Positions 26,470 through 35,817 of a stretch of 64,000 bases of DNA are shown piece after piece; position 1 is the stretch's first letter, and each line of letters starts with the position of its first letter. This DNA is from Gordonia effusa NBRC 100432 (lineage in GTDB: Bacteria; Actinomycetota; Actinomycetes; Mycobacteriales; Mycobacteriaceae). The translations under genes were made by a program, and so were the position numbers. The DNA lies in contig NZ_BAEH01000077.1 in NCBI RefSeq assembly GCF_000241305.1, forward strand, positions 1 to 64,000. Direction: 5' to 3'. The notes beneath the pieces were generated by a model, which worked only from the letters and a program-made list of their open reading frames with translations, had not been told where the DNA came from and did not search any database.

Positions 26470-26826
26470 TCACTGCCCGTACGTGTACCTCAAATTCGCA
26501 TTGATAAGCTCGCCAATTCGTTGGCAGAAATGTCGTTTCAGACGATCCTCGAGCTCTGGACCGTCGATGAGAAGCGTCCATCGAAGATCGGTGCCACCGC
26601 GGCGCGGCGTCAGTTCGAAATCGATCTGAGCGTCGATGCGACGGGACCAAATCGAGGACCACACGATCCGATCCGGTCGCCCGGCATAAATCACGGCCGG
26701 TTTAACCTCATCATCGAGCAAATGCAGCCATAACCGCGACGGCTGGCGGTTCGGTGCGAGCAAATCGTCGAACACCGCCCAGGGCGGCGCGGGTTGATTC
26801 CGCATCCTCGACGCCACCGATTCCAT
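26470..26826 (-). CDS. Small SRPBCC/polyketide cyclase-like protein
   Basis: 118 residues from 26826. The central part (RIVWSSIWSRRIDAQIDFELTPRRGGTDLRWTLL) has the alternating strand pattern and the 'F.L.....GT.L.W' wording of START/SRPBCC proteins, and the end (LKRHFCQRIGELINANLRYTYG) fits the long C-terminal helix. The N-terminal part of a standard 140-150-residue SRPBCC domain is short. Overlapping frames on the other strand show nothing. The 190-bp gap towards 26276 holds no feature I recognise. Confidence 0.6.
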   Translation of the reverse strand: MESVASRMRNQPAPPWAVFDDLLAPNRQPSRLWLHLLDDEVKPAVIYAGRPDRIVWSSIWSRRIDAQIDFELTPRRGGTDLRWTLLIDGPELEDRLKRHFCQRIGELINANLRYTYGQ

Positions 26827-26914
26827 CGCCCCAGATTAGCGGCGAGCTCACGCTCGGTCACACCCGACGGACGCGACGACGAGCCAGCCAAGCCCGCCCC
26901 GTAACCTCACCGAA

Positions 26915-27652
26915 GTGACTGCCCTCGACCTTGCCTTCCTCGTCGTCGCGGGTTTTGCGACCGGCGTCGTTGGCTATGTGTCAGGGCTCGCGTCCATTAT
27001 TTCGTATCCGGCACTGCTTGCCGTCGGGCTTTCGCCGCTCGCGGCCAATGTCACTAACACCGTCTCACTGGTCGCTGTCGGCGTCGGGGCCACCGCGAAA
27101 GCCAGCAGAAAATTGCTCGAGCGCGGCCGGACGCTCGCTATCTGGGCCGCCTGCGCAGCGGCGGGCGGCGTGGTCGGTGCACTTCTGCTCCTGATCTCGC
27201 CCGAGGAGTCATTCGAGACTGTCGTGCCCTACCTGGTCGGTATGGCATCGATCGCGTTGCTGGCCCAACCGCTCGTCCGTCGGCATATCGGCGATGCCGA
27301 AGTACCGCATATCATCCCTGTCGCCGTGTTCGTAATCTCTATCTACGGCGGCTATTTCGGCGCAGGCGCAGGTGTCATTTTCCTGGCGCTGCTATTGATA
27401 TTCACCGCCGAATCCATGTGGAACGTAGCGATTCTCAAGAGTTTTCTGCTCGGAACCAGCAATCTGGTCGCCGCAGTTATCTTCGGCGTCACCGGCCCCG
27501 TCCACTGGACCGCTGCGTTGGCATTGGGAGCCGGGGCATTGGTCGGCGGTTGGTGCGGGCCGCCGATCGTCGCAGTCATTCCGCCAACGGTGTTACGCGT
27601 CGGGGTGGGCATCGGCGGCCTCGGACTCGCGGGCTGGCTCGCGCTGAGCTAG
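26915..27652 (+). CDS. TSUP-family (TauE/SafE-like) membrane permease
   Basis: 245 residues with eight or so hydrophobic helices arranged as an internal duplication. The first half has FATGVVGYVSGLASIISYPALLAVGLSPLAANVTN, the second YGGYFGAGAGVIFLALLL with the matching SFLLGTSNLVAAVIFG block. These G-x-x-G and small-residue patterns are typical of sulfite/organosulfonate exporters and related anion carriers. Substrate cannot be assigned. GTG 26915 is the start; it ends 8 bp before the convergent ahpE stop. Confidence 0.88.
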   Translation: MTALDLAFLVVAGFATGVVGYVSGLASIISYPALLAVGLSPLAANVTNTVSLVAVGVGATAKASRKLLERGRTLAIWAACAAAGGVVGALLLLISPEESFETVVPYLVGMASIALLAQPLVRRHIGDAEVPHIIPVAVFVISIYGGYFGAGAGVIFLALLLIFTAESMWNVAILKSFLLGTSNLVAAVIFGVTGPVHWTAALALGAGALVGGWCGPPIVAVIPPTVLRVGVGIGGLGLAGWLALS

Positions 27653-27659
27653 CGGCCAG

Positions 27660-28145
27660 TCAGCTCGCGGCGACCCGCAATGCCTCGTCCCACACCGAAT
27701 CATCGCGTGGCGCACCAGGTTCGGACGCATGTGCGTACAGCACCGTGCCATCCCGGTCCACGACGAACGTCCCGCGCAACGAATACCCCCGATGCTCGTC
27801 GAAAACGCCGTACTGCCGGGCGATCTCACCATGTGGCCAGAAGTCCGACAGGATTGGAAATAGGAACGCCTGCGCGACCGACCACACCTTGTGCGTTGGC
27901 GGTGGCCCCACCGAGATGGCGACGGTGACATGTGACTGGGAGTCGAACTCGGGCAACCGATCTCGAATCATGCCCAGTTCGCCTTCGCAATTGCCGGTGA
28001 ACGCGAGCGGGAAGAAGACCAGAACCACCCGGCGGTCGTCACGAAGAGCTTCGAGTTCGACGAGTTGATTGTTTTGGTCGCGCAGAGCGAACTCGGGTGC
28101 ACGGGACCCAACCGACACTGGGTCGGCGGTTCGCGCAGACGTCAT
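27660..28145 (-). CDS. ahpE: AhpE-like peroxiredoxin
   Basis: One-Cys-type peroxiredoxin that reduces peroxides and peroxynitrite. The peroxidatic Cys is in the FTGNCEGEL motif near residue 44, with the conserved ISVGPPPTHKVWS and LLSDFWPHG-like (ILSDFWPHGEIARQYGVF) segments that distinguish the AhpE subgroup; GTFVVDRDGTV is near the C-terminus. ATG 28145 overlaps the stop of the upstream DUF3052 gene as ATGA, so the pair is translationally coupled. The order matches M. tuberculosis Rv2238c/Rv2239c as I recall it. Confidence 0.93.
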   Translation of the reverse strand: MTSARTADPVSVGSRAPEFALRDQNNQLVELEALRDDRRVVLVFFPLAFTGNCEGELGMIRDRLPEFDSQSHVTVAISVGPPPTHKVWSVAQAFLFPILSDFWPHGEIARQYGVFDEHRGYSLRGTFVVDRDGTVLYAHASEPGAPRDDSVWDEALRVAAS

Positions 28146-28561
28146 GCGCGTTTGCCCCGGGATTTCGGTTGGACCAGGCGCGCCGCCGACCACTGCCCGA
28201 GGCTGGCGACCGAAGTCTGCGTGAGGCCCGCGGTGGGTGCCGCCTCGGCGATCTCACTGGGGTCAACGTGGCCGTCGTTACCGGTCTTCGGTGAAAGAAC
28301 CAAAATGTAACCATCGTCGGCCAGCGGCGTGATCGCATCCATCAGAGCATCGACGAGATCGCCGTCGTCTTCACGCCACCACAGCACGACAACGTCGATT
28401 ACGTCATCGGCATCCTCGTCAAGCATTTCCGAGCCGATGACTTCCTCGATGTCGGCCCGCAGGTCGTCGTCGGTGTCTTCGTCCCAGCCGAGTTCTTGCA
28501 CCACCAAACCGGACGTGAATCCAAGCTTGTGGGCACCACTACCCTCTGTGGCGGATACCAC
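28142..28561 (-). CDS. DUF3052 family protein
   Basis: 139-residue conserved actinobacterial protein of the DUF3052 family (Rv2239c type). It opens with KLGFTSGLVVQELGWDEDTD, continues with an acidic stretch and VVVLWWREDDGDLVDALMDA, and ends in a basic tail after TQTSVASLGQWSAARLVQPK. Cytoplasmic, function unknown. The constant coupling to ahpE suggests a link to redox stress, but that is only an inference from gene order. Confidence 0.88.
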   Translation of the reverse strand: MVSATEGSGAHKLGFTSGLVVQELGWDEDTDDDLRADIEEVIGSEMLDEDADDVIDVVVLWWREDDGDLVDALMDAITPLADDGYILVLSPKTGNDGHVDPSEIAEAAPTAGLTQTSVASLGQWSAARLVQPKSRGKRA

Positions 28562-28689
28562 CGCGTGCGACCTCCTTGATCTGTGCCGACTCTGCCGACC
28601 GTGTCAGATTGCGCGATACCGCGCAACTTGGGTTACCCGAACAGCCTAGAGCCTTCATCCACGCTACGAGTAGTCGCGGGCGAAATTCT

Positions 28690-29298
28690 TCAGCTCGGCC
28701 GAGCCGGAACCGATGAACTCGGCCGGCTCGACGACGTCGACGGAACGGCCTTCGACGAGGATGGCGCCTTTCTCGGCTGCGTCGATGCCGACGGGATGTA
28801 CCGAGCACACAGGTCGATGGTGGCCTGTCGCTCGCGCGTCCACACCGCCGCGACGGAATTGAGCTGCGCGCTTTGTTTGGCTCCGATGAGATTGTTCAGC
28901 GACGCACCCGCGGACAGGAATTCGCGCACCGAGTCGGCGAGGTCGACTGGCAGATCGTTGGTCAACTTGGGACGAATCTCGTTGGCGCCCACCGCAAGTT
29001 GCTCTCGCGCCTTGGTGTCGAGCCCACGCAGCTTCGTGTAGCTCTGAGTCTTGTTGAGCGCGTTGATAAATGCGTTGTACTCGCGCACCATCGCCGCCAT
29101 CGACGGAATTGCCTGCTCGCACAACGCGATCGCTTGCACCCGTGCGCGCACAGCGGCCGCCGAGCTTTGTTCGGCCCGGTAGGCCGACACCTGGCCAGAC
29201 GGTGCCGACGCCGTGCCGTCGATGGTCTGACAGCCCGCCGTCAGCGCCACCGCACCCAAACCGAGCACCGTCGCGAACAGTGCACGCATTGACCTCAT
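28690..29298 (-). CDS. Predicted lipoprotein
   Basis: About 202 residues from ATG 29298. The signal peptide ends in the lipobox LTAGC, so Cys near residue 23 should be lipidated. The mature part is mostly helical (EQAIPSMAAMVREYNAFINAL, DLADSVREFLSAGASLNNLIG) and ends in a Ser/Pro-rich tail. It begins 7 bp after the stop of the Pro-rich membrane protein gene and is probably co-transcribed with it. It occupies the position of Rv2240c-like genes upstream of aceE, but I cannot name a function. Confidence 0.8.
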   Translation of the reverse strand: MRSMRALFATVLGLGAVALTAGCQTIDGTASAPSGQVSAYRAEQSSAAAVRARVQAIALCEQAIPSMAAMVREYNAFINALNKTQSYTKLRGLDTKAREQLAVGANEIRPKLTNDLPVDLADSVREFLSAGASLNNLIGAKQSAQLNSVAAVWTRERQATIDLCARYIPSASTQPRKAPSSSKAVPSTSSSRPSSSVPARPS

Positions 29299-29305
29299 CA
29301 ACTGC

Positions 29306-29797
29306 CTATCCGGCCAGCCCCTGTTGTCGCGCCAGCCCCTTGATTCTGTTCAATTCCGAGATATTGCCGATAATTGCTATCCAGTTGTAAATCAATGCCG
29401 AAATAATGCCCCACCAGCCAAGTATGAGGCAGTGCGTCTGAGCATTCCAGAAACCTTTGCGCACTTCGTCATACGTTCCGGTGACAACCGTATCGCTCCA
29501 CTGCGCCAAGATGATCAGTCCGGTGTGCTTGCGGAACTTTGCCTGGAAGATTCCCGGTGGCAATGGCTGCGCGAACTGCTGAGGCGGGTACGGCTGCGGA
29601 TAGCCCTGCGGCGTGGGATACCCCGGTTGAGCTGGCTGGCCCGGGTACGGCTGCTGAGGGTACGGCTGGGCTGGATCCCCCTGTGCCGGATATGGCTGCT
29701 GCGGGTTTCCCTGCGGCATAGGCGATTGGGCGGCGGGATACCCCGAGCCGGGATACGGTGATCCGGCGGGCGGCTGCCCGTAATGCGGGTCAGTCAC
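29306..29797 (-). CDS. Small membrane protein with Pro/Gln/Tyr-rich N-terminus
   Basis: 163 residues. The first 80 are low-complexity Pro-Tyr-Gln-Gly repeats (YPxQ and PYPQQPYPGQ type). A conserved-looking core follows (FRKHTGLIILAQWSDTVVTGTYDEVRKG) and then one hydrophobic segment, THCLILGWWGIISALIYNWIAIIGN, likely a membrane helix or hairpin. Proteins of this layout are common and unassigned in Mycobacteriales. GTG start at 29797. It is divergent from aceE across a 235-bp promoter-sized gap (29798-30032) in which I see no further gene. Confidence 0.75.
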   Translation of the reverse strand: MTDPHYGQPPAGSPYPGSGYPAAQSPMPQGNPQQPYPAQGDPAQPYPQQPYPGQPAQPGYPTPQGYPQPYPPQQFAQPLPPGIFQAKFRKHTGLIILAQWSDTVVTGTYDEVRKGFWNAQTHCLILGWWGIISALIYNWIAIIGNISELNRIKGLARQQGLAG

Positions 29798-30032
29798 ACG
29801 TGTCGGGTTCCCCTCGTTTGCGATCTGTATTGCAAGTTGTGTGCCAGCAAACTTTAGCTCTCACACGTCGATGACGACGAAAAGTTACGCCACTCGACGT
29901 ACACGATGTCGGTGACTTGCGGCACCATGGCTAGTGAGCACGTGCCCGGATCACCCCTACCGGAACGTGACGCACCCCGCCGTCCCACCACAGTGCGGTC
30001 GGCTTCGATTCGACAGAACAGTGAGATCAATT

Positions 30033-32810
30033 GTGGGCGACCAGCCGACCGATCCAGCAACAACTCCCGCCGCCAAGCGTGTGCGTGTCATACGCGAGGG
30101 CGTCGCGTCATATCTGCCCGACATCGATCCGGCGGAGACATCGGAATGGTTGTCCTCGCTCGACGGGCTCATCGAATCAGCTGGCCCCGCGCGAGCGCGC
30201 TATTTGATGCTTCGCTTGCTCGAGCGCGCTGGCGAGCAGCACGTGTCGATCCCCTCGTTGATGTCGACGGACTATGTCAACACGATTCCGACCGAAAACG
30301 AGCCGTGGTTCCCGGGCGACGAAGACACCGAGCGCCGCTTTCGCGCCTTCATCCGCTGGAACGCCGCCATCATGGTGCACCGCGCGCAGCGGCCAGGCGT
30401 CGGCGTTGGCGGTCATATCTCGACGTACGCGTCATCGGCGTCGCTGTACGAGGTCGGTTTCAATCACTTCTTTCGCGGTCACGACCATCCAGGCGGCGGC
30501 GACCAGATTTTCATCCAGGGACACGCTTCACCGGGAATCTACGCCCGCGCCTACCTCGAAGGCCGGATCGACGAGCATCGCATGGACGGTTTCCGTCAGG
30601 AACACAGTCATGCTGGTTTGGGCGGCGGCCTACCGTCGTATCCGCATCCTCGGCTGATGCCCGAGTTCTGGCAGTTCCCGACGGTATCGATGGGCCTCGG
30701 TCCCATGAACGCCATCTACCAGGCACGATTCAATCACTACCTGCACGACCGCGGCATTCGCGACACCTCCGATCAGCATGTCTGGGCATTCCTCGGCGAC
30801 GGCGAGATGGACGAGCCCGAATCGCGCGGTCTACTGCACGTGGCAGCGACCGAAGGGCTCGACAATCTGACGTTCGTCGTCAACTGCAACTTGCAGCGAC
30901 TCGACGGCCCGGTCCGCGGCAACGGCAAGATCATCCAGGAACTTGAGTCGTTCTTCCGTGGCGCCGGTTGGAATGTCATCAAAGTTGTCTGGGGACGCGA
31001 GTGGGATGCCCTGTTACACGCCGATCGCGATGGTGCGCTAGTCAACCTGATGAACTCGACCCCCGATGGCGACTATCAGACCTACAAGGCCAACGACGGC
31101 GCGTTCGTCCGTGAACATTTCTTCGGTCGCGACCCGCGTACCAAAGAACTCGTCAAAGACCTCACCGACCCGCAGATCTGGAATCTCAAACGCGGCGGGC
31201 ACGATTACCGAAAGATCTACGCGGCATACGCGGCGGCGATGTCGCATAAGGGGCAGCCGACGGTCATCTTGGCGAAGACTATCAAGGGTTACACCCTGGG
31301 CACGCATTTTGAGGGCCGCAACGCGACTCATCAGATGAAGAAGCTGACCCTCGACGACCTCAAAGCGTTCCGCGACACCAACCGGATCCCGATCACCGAC
31401 GCCCAGTTGGAAGAGGATCCATATCTGCCGCCGTATTACCACCCGGGGACGGACGCACCGGAGATCGAGTACGCGCTAGCCCGCCGCAAAGCGCTCGGCG
31501 GGTTCCTGCCCAATCGAGCACCAAAGTCCAAGCCGCTGCATCCCGATACCTCCGGCGCACTCAAGGTCGCCGCGAAGGGTTCTGGCAAACAGCAGGTAGC
31601 TACGACAATGGCGTTGGTCCGCATCTTCAAGGACCTTCTGCGCGACCCGGAGATCGGCGATCGCATCGTCCCGATCATCCCCGACGAAGCACGCACCTTC
31701 GGCATGGACTCCTGGTTCCCATCGCTCAAGATCTACAACCGCAACGGGCAGTTGTACACCTCCGTCGACGCGCAGTTGATGCTCGCGTACAAAGAGAGCG
31801 CCGTGGGGCACATCCTGCACGAGGGCATCAACGAAGCCGGTTCGGCGGCATCGTTCACCGCGGTCGGGACGTCGTATGCGACGCAGCACGAGCCGATGAT
31901 TCCGCTCTACATCTTCTATTCGATGTTCGGCTTCCAACGCACCGGCGACAGCCTGTGGGCCGCCGCCGATCAGATGGCCCGCGGTTTCGTCATCGGCGCT
32001 ACCGCCGGACGGACCACTTTGACCGGCGAAGGCTTACAGCACGCCGACGGTCACTCGCCGCTGCTGGCCGCCACCAACCCCGGCGTCGTGGCATATGACC
32101 CGGCCTTCGCCTACGAGCTCGCCCATATCGTCGATGACGGACTGCGCAGGATGTACGGCGATTCGCCGGAGAATGTGTACTTCTACATCACGGTATACAA
32201 CGAGCCCTACACACAGCCGGCTCAACCAGAAAACCTCGACGTCGCGGGACTGCTCAAGGGTATCTATCGCTACGCCGACGCTGACGGGACCAAGCAATAC
32301 CCGGCGAACATCCTCGTATCGGGTGTGACCATGCCCGACGCGGTGCGCGCCCAGCAACTGCTCGCTGACGAATGGGATGTTGGCGCGTCGGTGTATTCGG
32401 TGACCTCGTGGAGCGAACTCGCCCGCGACGGTCTACGCGCGGACCGCGACGAACTACGCGAGCCGGGTGCCGCTGTCACCCAGCCGTATCTCACCGAGGT
32501 CCTTGGTGATGTCGCGGGCCCCTTCGTCGCGGTCAGCGACTATATGCGAGGTGTCCCCGAACAGATCCGGGCATATGTGCCGGGTACATATCTGACCCTC
32601 GGCACCGACGGCTTCGGGTTCTCCGATACGCGTCCGGCCGCTCGACGTTTCTTCAACGTCGATGCTGAGTCGATCGTCGTCGCGACGCTGCTGGCTCTGG
32701 CGCGCGACGGCCACCTTGATCGTTCGGTGGCTGCGCAGGCCGCGGAAAAATATCAGATCACCGACGTGAGTGCGGCGCCGATTTCGTTGGCGGACACCGG
32801 CAGCGCATAG
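30033..32810 (+). CDS. aceE: Pyruvate dehydrogenase E1 component (homodimeric)
   Basis: Thiamine diphosphate-dependent decarboxylation of pyruvate, feeding acetyl groups to the complex's E2. About 925 residues from GTG 30033, the normal size for homodimeric AceE; the open frame back to 29934 has no conserved sequence. Landmarks include [37 protein letters not shown], the ThDP/Mg motif [10 protein letters not shown] and [14 protein letters not shown] near 290-310, and [14 protein letters not shown] and [10 protein letters not shown] in the C-terminal half. The stand-alone gene lacks a neighbouring E2 gene, which is usual in actinobacteria. Confidence 0.97.
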   Translation: MGDQPTDPATTPAAKRVRVIREGVASYLPDIDPAETSEWLSSLDGLIESAGPARARYLMLRLLERAGEQHVSIPSLMSTDYVNTIPTENEPWFPGDEDTERRFRAFIRWNAAIMVHRAQRPGVGVGGHISTYASSASLYEVGFNHFFRGHDHPGGGDQIFIQGHASPGIYARAYLEGRIDEHRMDGFRQEHSHAGLGGGLPSYPHPRLMPEFWQFPTVSMGLGPMNAIYQARFNHYLHDRGIRDTSDQHVWAFLGDGEMDEPESRGLLHVAATEGLDNLTFVVNCNLQRLDGPVRGNGKIIQELESFFRGAGWNVIKVVWGREWDALLHADRDGALVNLMNSTPDGDYQTYKANDGAFVREHFFGRDPRTKELVKDLTDPQIWNLKRGGHDYRKIYAAYAAAMSHKGQPTVILAKTIKGYTLGTHFEGRNATHQMKKLTLDDLKAFRDTNRIPITDAQLEEDPYLPPYYHPGTDAPEIEYALARRKALGGFLPNRAPKSKPLHPDTSGALKVAAKGSGKQQVATTMALVRIFKDLLRDPEIGDRIVPIIPDEARTFGMDSWFPSLKIYNRNGQLYTSVDAQLMLAYKESAVGHILHEGINEAGSAASFTAVGTSYATQHEPMIPLYIFYSMFGFQRTGDSLWAAADQMARGFVIGATAGRTTLTGEGLQHADGHSPLLAATNPGVVAYDPAFAYELAHIVDDGLRRMYGDSPENVYFYITVYNEPYTQPAQPENLDVAGLLKGIYRYADADGTKQYPANILVSGVTMPDAVRAQQLLADEWDVGASVYSVTSWSELARDGLRADRDELREPGAAVTQPYLTEVLGDVAGPFVAVSDYMRGVPEQIRAYVPGTYLTLGTDGFGFSDTRPAARRFFNVDAESIVVATLLALARDGHLDRSVAAQAAEKYQITDVSAAPISLADTGSA

Positions 32811-32831
32811 CGAAGTATCGGGCCACAAACC

Positions 32832-32902
32832 ACTGGAAATGTCCCCGACACAAGAGCAGGCGGCGATATAGCGCCTGCTCGCGTGTCGGGGACATTTCCA
32901 GT
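32832..32902. repeat. Large palindrome downstream of aceE, possible terminator
   Basis: Outer arms of 20 bp are perfect: ACTGGAAATGTCCCCGACAC (32832-32851) and its reverse complement (32883-32902). An inner stem GAGCAGGC/GCCTGCTC follows after 2-base bulges, closing on GGCGATATAGC. There is no T-run, so it is not a standard intrinsic terminator, but it lies 22 bp after the aceE stop. A related palindrome occurs at 63315-63379. Confidence 0.9.
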
Positions 32903-32975
32903 CGTACTCGTCGCCGAACGGTCGCCAGTCGCGGGTCAACGGTGGATATTGGCGCTCCGGGGCTAGATTGAAGTC

Positions 32976-34247
32976 ATGTCCGACGCCCGCCTCAACCAGC
33001 AACCTCCCAGCATGGACGTCTTCGGGGAACGTGGCGCGCACGTACCGGCTCCCGCAACAGTCCACGACGCGCTGCCGGACACGTTGCTGCGCCGTGTCAA
33101 GCAGTACAGCGGGCGGCTGGCAACCGAGGCGGTTCACTCGATGTCGGATCAACTCCCCTACTTCGGTGACCTCGACGCAGCCCAGCGTGCCAGCGTGCAG
33201 TTGGTGGTGCAGACCGCGGTCGTGAACTTCGTCGAATGGATCCAAGACCCGGAGGGCAACGTCAAGTTCACCGTCCAGGCGTTTCAGGTCGTGCCGCAAG
33301 ACCTGGCCCGGCGGATCACTCTGCTGCAGACGGTCGAAATGGTCCGCGTCGCAATGGAATTCTTCGAGAAGTGGCTGCCACTGCTGGCCCGCAATGACGC
33401 CCAGCTGCGGGCGTTGACCGAGTCGGTCCTGCGTTACGGCCGCGAAATCGGCTTCGCCGCGGCATCGATCTACGCTTCGGCAGCCGAGTCGCGCGGCGCG
33501 TGGGATTCTCGCTTGGAAGCGCTTGTCGTCGACGCCGTGGTTCGTGGCGATACCGGGGCACAACTCCTCTCGCGTGCCGCCGCACTCAACTGGGACTCCG
33601 ATGCGCCGGCCACCGTCATCGTCGGGACACCGCCGCCCGAACAAAACGTCTCGGTACCGCTGGCCATTCACAACACGGCTAAGCAATACGACCGGTCGGC
33701 ATTGTCGGTGGTACAGGGTTCGTTCCTAGTGGCGATCGTGAGTGGGTCGGTGCGGTCGACCGAACGCTTTATGAGCGACCTGCTGGATCACTTCGCCGAC
33801 GCTCCGGTTGTCATCGGGCCGACGACGCCCAACCTCAGCACCGCTCATTCGAGCGCCGTCGAGGCGATGGCCGCGATTGAAGCTGTGGCCGGATGGCCGG
33901 GAGCGCCGCGACCGGTGCACAGTCTTGAGTTGCTACCCGAGCGCGCACTGAACGGGGACGAGACCGCGACCAAGGCTCTCATCGATTCGGTAACCACTCC
34001 GCTGTCGAAAGGCGGCGAGACCCTCAACACGACGCTGGAGACCTACCTTGACACCGGGGGATCCGTCGAAGCATGCGCGCGCGAACTGTTCGTTCATCCA
34101 AATACTGTGCGCTATCGACTAAAAAAGATCGCTGAAATGACGCGGCGTGACGCAACTAACCCTCGAGACGCGTACGTCCTACGCGTGGCCACAACCATTG
34201 GACGATTGACACAGTTCAAGCAAAAAATGCGCTCACACGCCACATGA
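32976..34247 (+). CDS. PucR/CdaR-type helix-turn-helix regulator
   Basis: 423-residue regulator of the Rv2242 type, encoded between aceE and the FAS-II cluster as in mycobacteria. The C-terminal PucR HTH is clear: LETYLDTGGSVEACARELFVHPNTVRYRLKKIAEMTRRD. The middle domain is GGDEF-like/CdaR-type and the N-terminal part contains QLPYFGDLDAAQRASVQLVV. No signal peptide or membrane helix. Because of its fixed position upstream of fabD it may regulate fatty-acid synthesis, an idea from context and not shown here. The 191-bp gap to fabD should contain the FAS-II promoter. Confidence 0.9.
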   Translation: MSDARLNQQPPSMDVFGERGAHVPAPATVHDALPDTLLRRVKQYSGRLATEAVHSMSDQLPYFGDLDAAQRASVQLVVQTAVVNFVEWIQDPEGNVKFTVQAFQVVPQDLARRITLLQTVEMVRVAMEFFEKWLPLLARNDAQLRALTESVLRYGREIGFAAASIYASAAESRGAWDSRLEALVVDAVVRGDTGAQLLSRAAALNWDSDAPATVIVGTPPPEQNVSVPLAIHNTAKQYDRSALSVVQGSFLVAIVSGSVRSTERFMSDLLDHFADAPVVIGPTTPNLSTAHSSAVEAMAAIEAVAGWPGAPRPVHSLELLPERALNGDETATKALIDSVTTPLSKGGETLNTTLETYLDTGGSVEACARELFVHPNTVRYRLKKIAEMTRRDATNPRDAYVLRVATTIGRLTQFKQKMRSHAT

Positions 34248-34438
34248 GTAACACTCGTAACCGTCGGGTAAGTTGCGTTCGTGCAGTTGAGGCCCTTTTG
34301 GACTCATTTTGGTAACGAGTCACAGGGTGATGACAGCCTCAGCACGCCCCGACCCAAGTTTGTAGGACTCCCACAAAGACGCGCCTCAAGGTTCATCGAG
34401 CCCAACACCCACGAATAGGGGGTTGAGGGTGTTTTCTA

Positions 34439-35353
34439 GTGGACGTGCTTTCCTTGCTTGCGCCCGGACAGGGCTCCCAGACACCCGGCATGCTCACTCC
34501 ATGGCTTGAGCTCGCCGGTGCACGTGACCAGTTGGCCACGTGGTCGAAGCAGATCAGTCTGGACCTCGAACGCCTCGGCACGACTGCCACCGCCGACGAG
34601 ATCACCGACACCGCGATCACCCAGCCGCTCGTTGTCGCCGCGGCACTACTCGCATACGACGAACTCGCCAAGCGGCATTCAATCCCCGCCAACACAATCG
34701 TTGCCGGGCACTCGGTCGGCGAACTCGCCGCGGCAGCCATCAGCGGTGTCATCTCGGCCGACGAAGCAGTGACACTCGCCGCCATCCGCGGCGCCGAGAT
34801 GGCCAAGGCTTGCGCACTAGAACCCACCACAATGGCAGCGGTACTCGGCGGCGACGAGGAGCAAGTGCTCGCCCGTCTGGCAGAGCTCGATCTCGTACCG
34901 GCTAACCGCAATGCCGTCGGTCAGATCGTCGCGGCCGGCAAAGTCGAGGCGATCGACGAATTGATCGCCACTCCACCCGAGCGCGCCCGCATCCGCAAAC
35001 TGGCCGTCGCGGGCGCCTTCCACACGAAATACATGGCTCCGGCCCAGGACGCGGTCGCCAAAGCTGCGACCGATATCACACCGTCGGACCCCACGTTCAC
35101 CCTTTTGTCGAATTCCGACGGACAGGCTGTAACGAATGGGGCCGAAGCACTGACAAAACTAGTAGCGCAGGTGACCAGTCCCGTTCGCTGGGACCTGTGT
35201 TCGGTATCCATGCGTGACGCTGGCACCGATGCCATCGTCGAATTGCCCCCGGCCGGCACCCTGGTCGGAATCGCCAAACGCGAACTCAAGGGCACTCCGA
35301 CGCGGGCGTGTAAGACACCCGAAGACCTGTCGGGCATCACTGAACTTGGATAG
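34439..35353 (+). CDS. fabD: Malonyl-CoA:ACP transacylase
   Basis: Transfers malonyl groups from CoA to AcpM, supplying FAS-II extension units for meromycolate or long-chain acids. The 304-residue protein has LLAPGQGSQTPGM at the N-terminus, the nucleophile motif GHSVGELAAAAISG near residue 100, the Arg in AAIRGAEM and the catalytic His in VAGAFHTKYMAPA near 196. GTG start at 34439. It is the first gene of the cluster fabD-acpM-kasA-accD6, all on the plus strand. Confidence 0.96.
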   Translation: MDVLSLLAPGQGSQTPGMLTPWLELAGARDQLATWSKQISLDLERLGTTATADEITDTAITQPLVVAAALLAYDELAKRHSIPANTIVAGHSVGELAAAAISGVISADEAVTLAAIRGAEMAKACALEPTTMAAVLGGDEEQVLARLAELDLVPANRNAVGQIVAAGKVEAIDELIATPPERARIRKLAVAGAFHTKYMAPAQDAVAKAATDITPSDPTFTLLSNSDGQAVTNGAEALTKLVAQVTSPVRWDLCSVSMRDAGTDAIVELPPAGTLVGIAKRELKGTPTRACKTPEDLSGITELG

Positions 35354-35354
35354 C

Positions 35355-35407
35355 GGTCGCGGACCACAGTTGTCCGCGACCCCCGGACCGCCGGAGATTC
35401 TCCGGCG
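35355..35407 (+). promoter_or_regulatory. Two consecutive strong hairpins between fabD and acpM
   Basis: Hairpin 1: GGTCGCGGAC (35355-35364) and GTCCGCGACC (35372-35381), 7-nt loop. Hairpin 2: CGCCGGAGA (35389-35397) and TCTCCGGCG (35399-35407). They begin right after the fabD stop. With no T-run they may be an mRNA processing or stability element, or a partial terminator that separates fabD from the highly expressed acpM. Confidence 0.7.
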
Positions 35408-35505
35408 AATCCAAGCGGCTGCACAGCCGCCCGGAAGTACTAACCCAGTACATATGACAAGCGCGCTCTGATCGTTAGAGCTCAAACCGAGAAGGGAGCC
35501 ACGCC

Positions 35506-35817
35506 GTGGCCGCCACCCAGGAAGATCTCATCGCCGGCATTGCCGAGATCATCGAGGAAGTTACCGGCATCGAGCCGTCCGAGGTGACGATGGAGAAGTC
35601 CTTCGTTGACGACTTGGACATCGACTCGCTGTCGATGGTGGAGATCGCCGTCCAGACCGAGGACAAGTACGGCGTGAAGATCCCCGATGAGGACCTCGCT
35701 GGCCTGCGTACCGTCGGCGACGCCGTCGGCTACATCCAGAAGCTCGAGGCTGAGAACCCCGAGGCCGCCGCGGCAATCGCTGCCAAGGTCGCCGAGGACA
35801 AGAAAGCTGGCGCGTGA
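35506..35817 (+). CDS. acpM: Meromycolate-extension acyl carrier protein
   Basis: Carries growing acyl chains on a phosphopantetheine arm for FAS-II. The 103-residue protein has the attachment motif [13 protein letters not shown], with the modified Ser near residue 40, an acidic composition, and a C-terminal extension after residue 80 rich in Ala/Glu/Lys like mycobacterial AcpM (longer than ordinary ~80-residue ACP). GTG start preceded by AAGGGAG. The stop overlaps the kasA start as GTGA, so the two are translationally coupled. Confidence 0.96.
   Translation: MAATQEDLIAGIAEIIEEVTGIEPSEVTMEKSFVDDLDIDSLSMVEIAVQTEDKYGVKIPDEDLAGLRTVGDAVGYIQKLEAENPEAAAAIAAKVAEDKKAGA

Noticed and set aside
32454-33686. 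410-residue open frame on the minus strand
   Set aside because: Runs through the end of aceE, the large palindrome and the PucR gene on the opposite strand, so it cannot be real.
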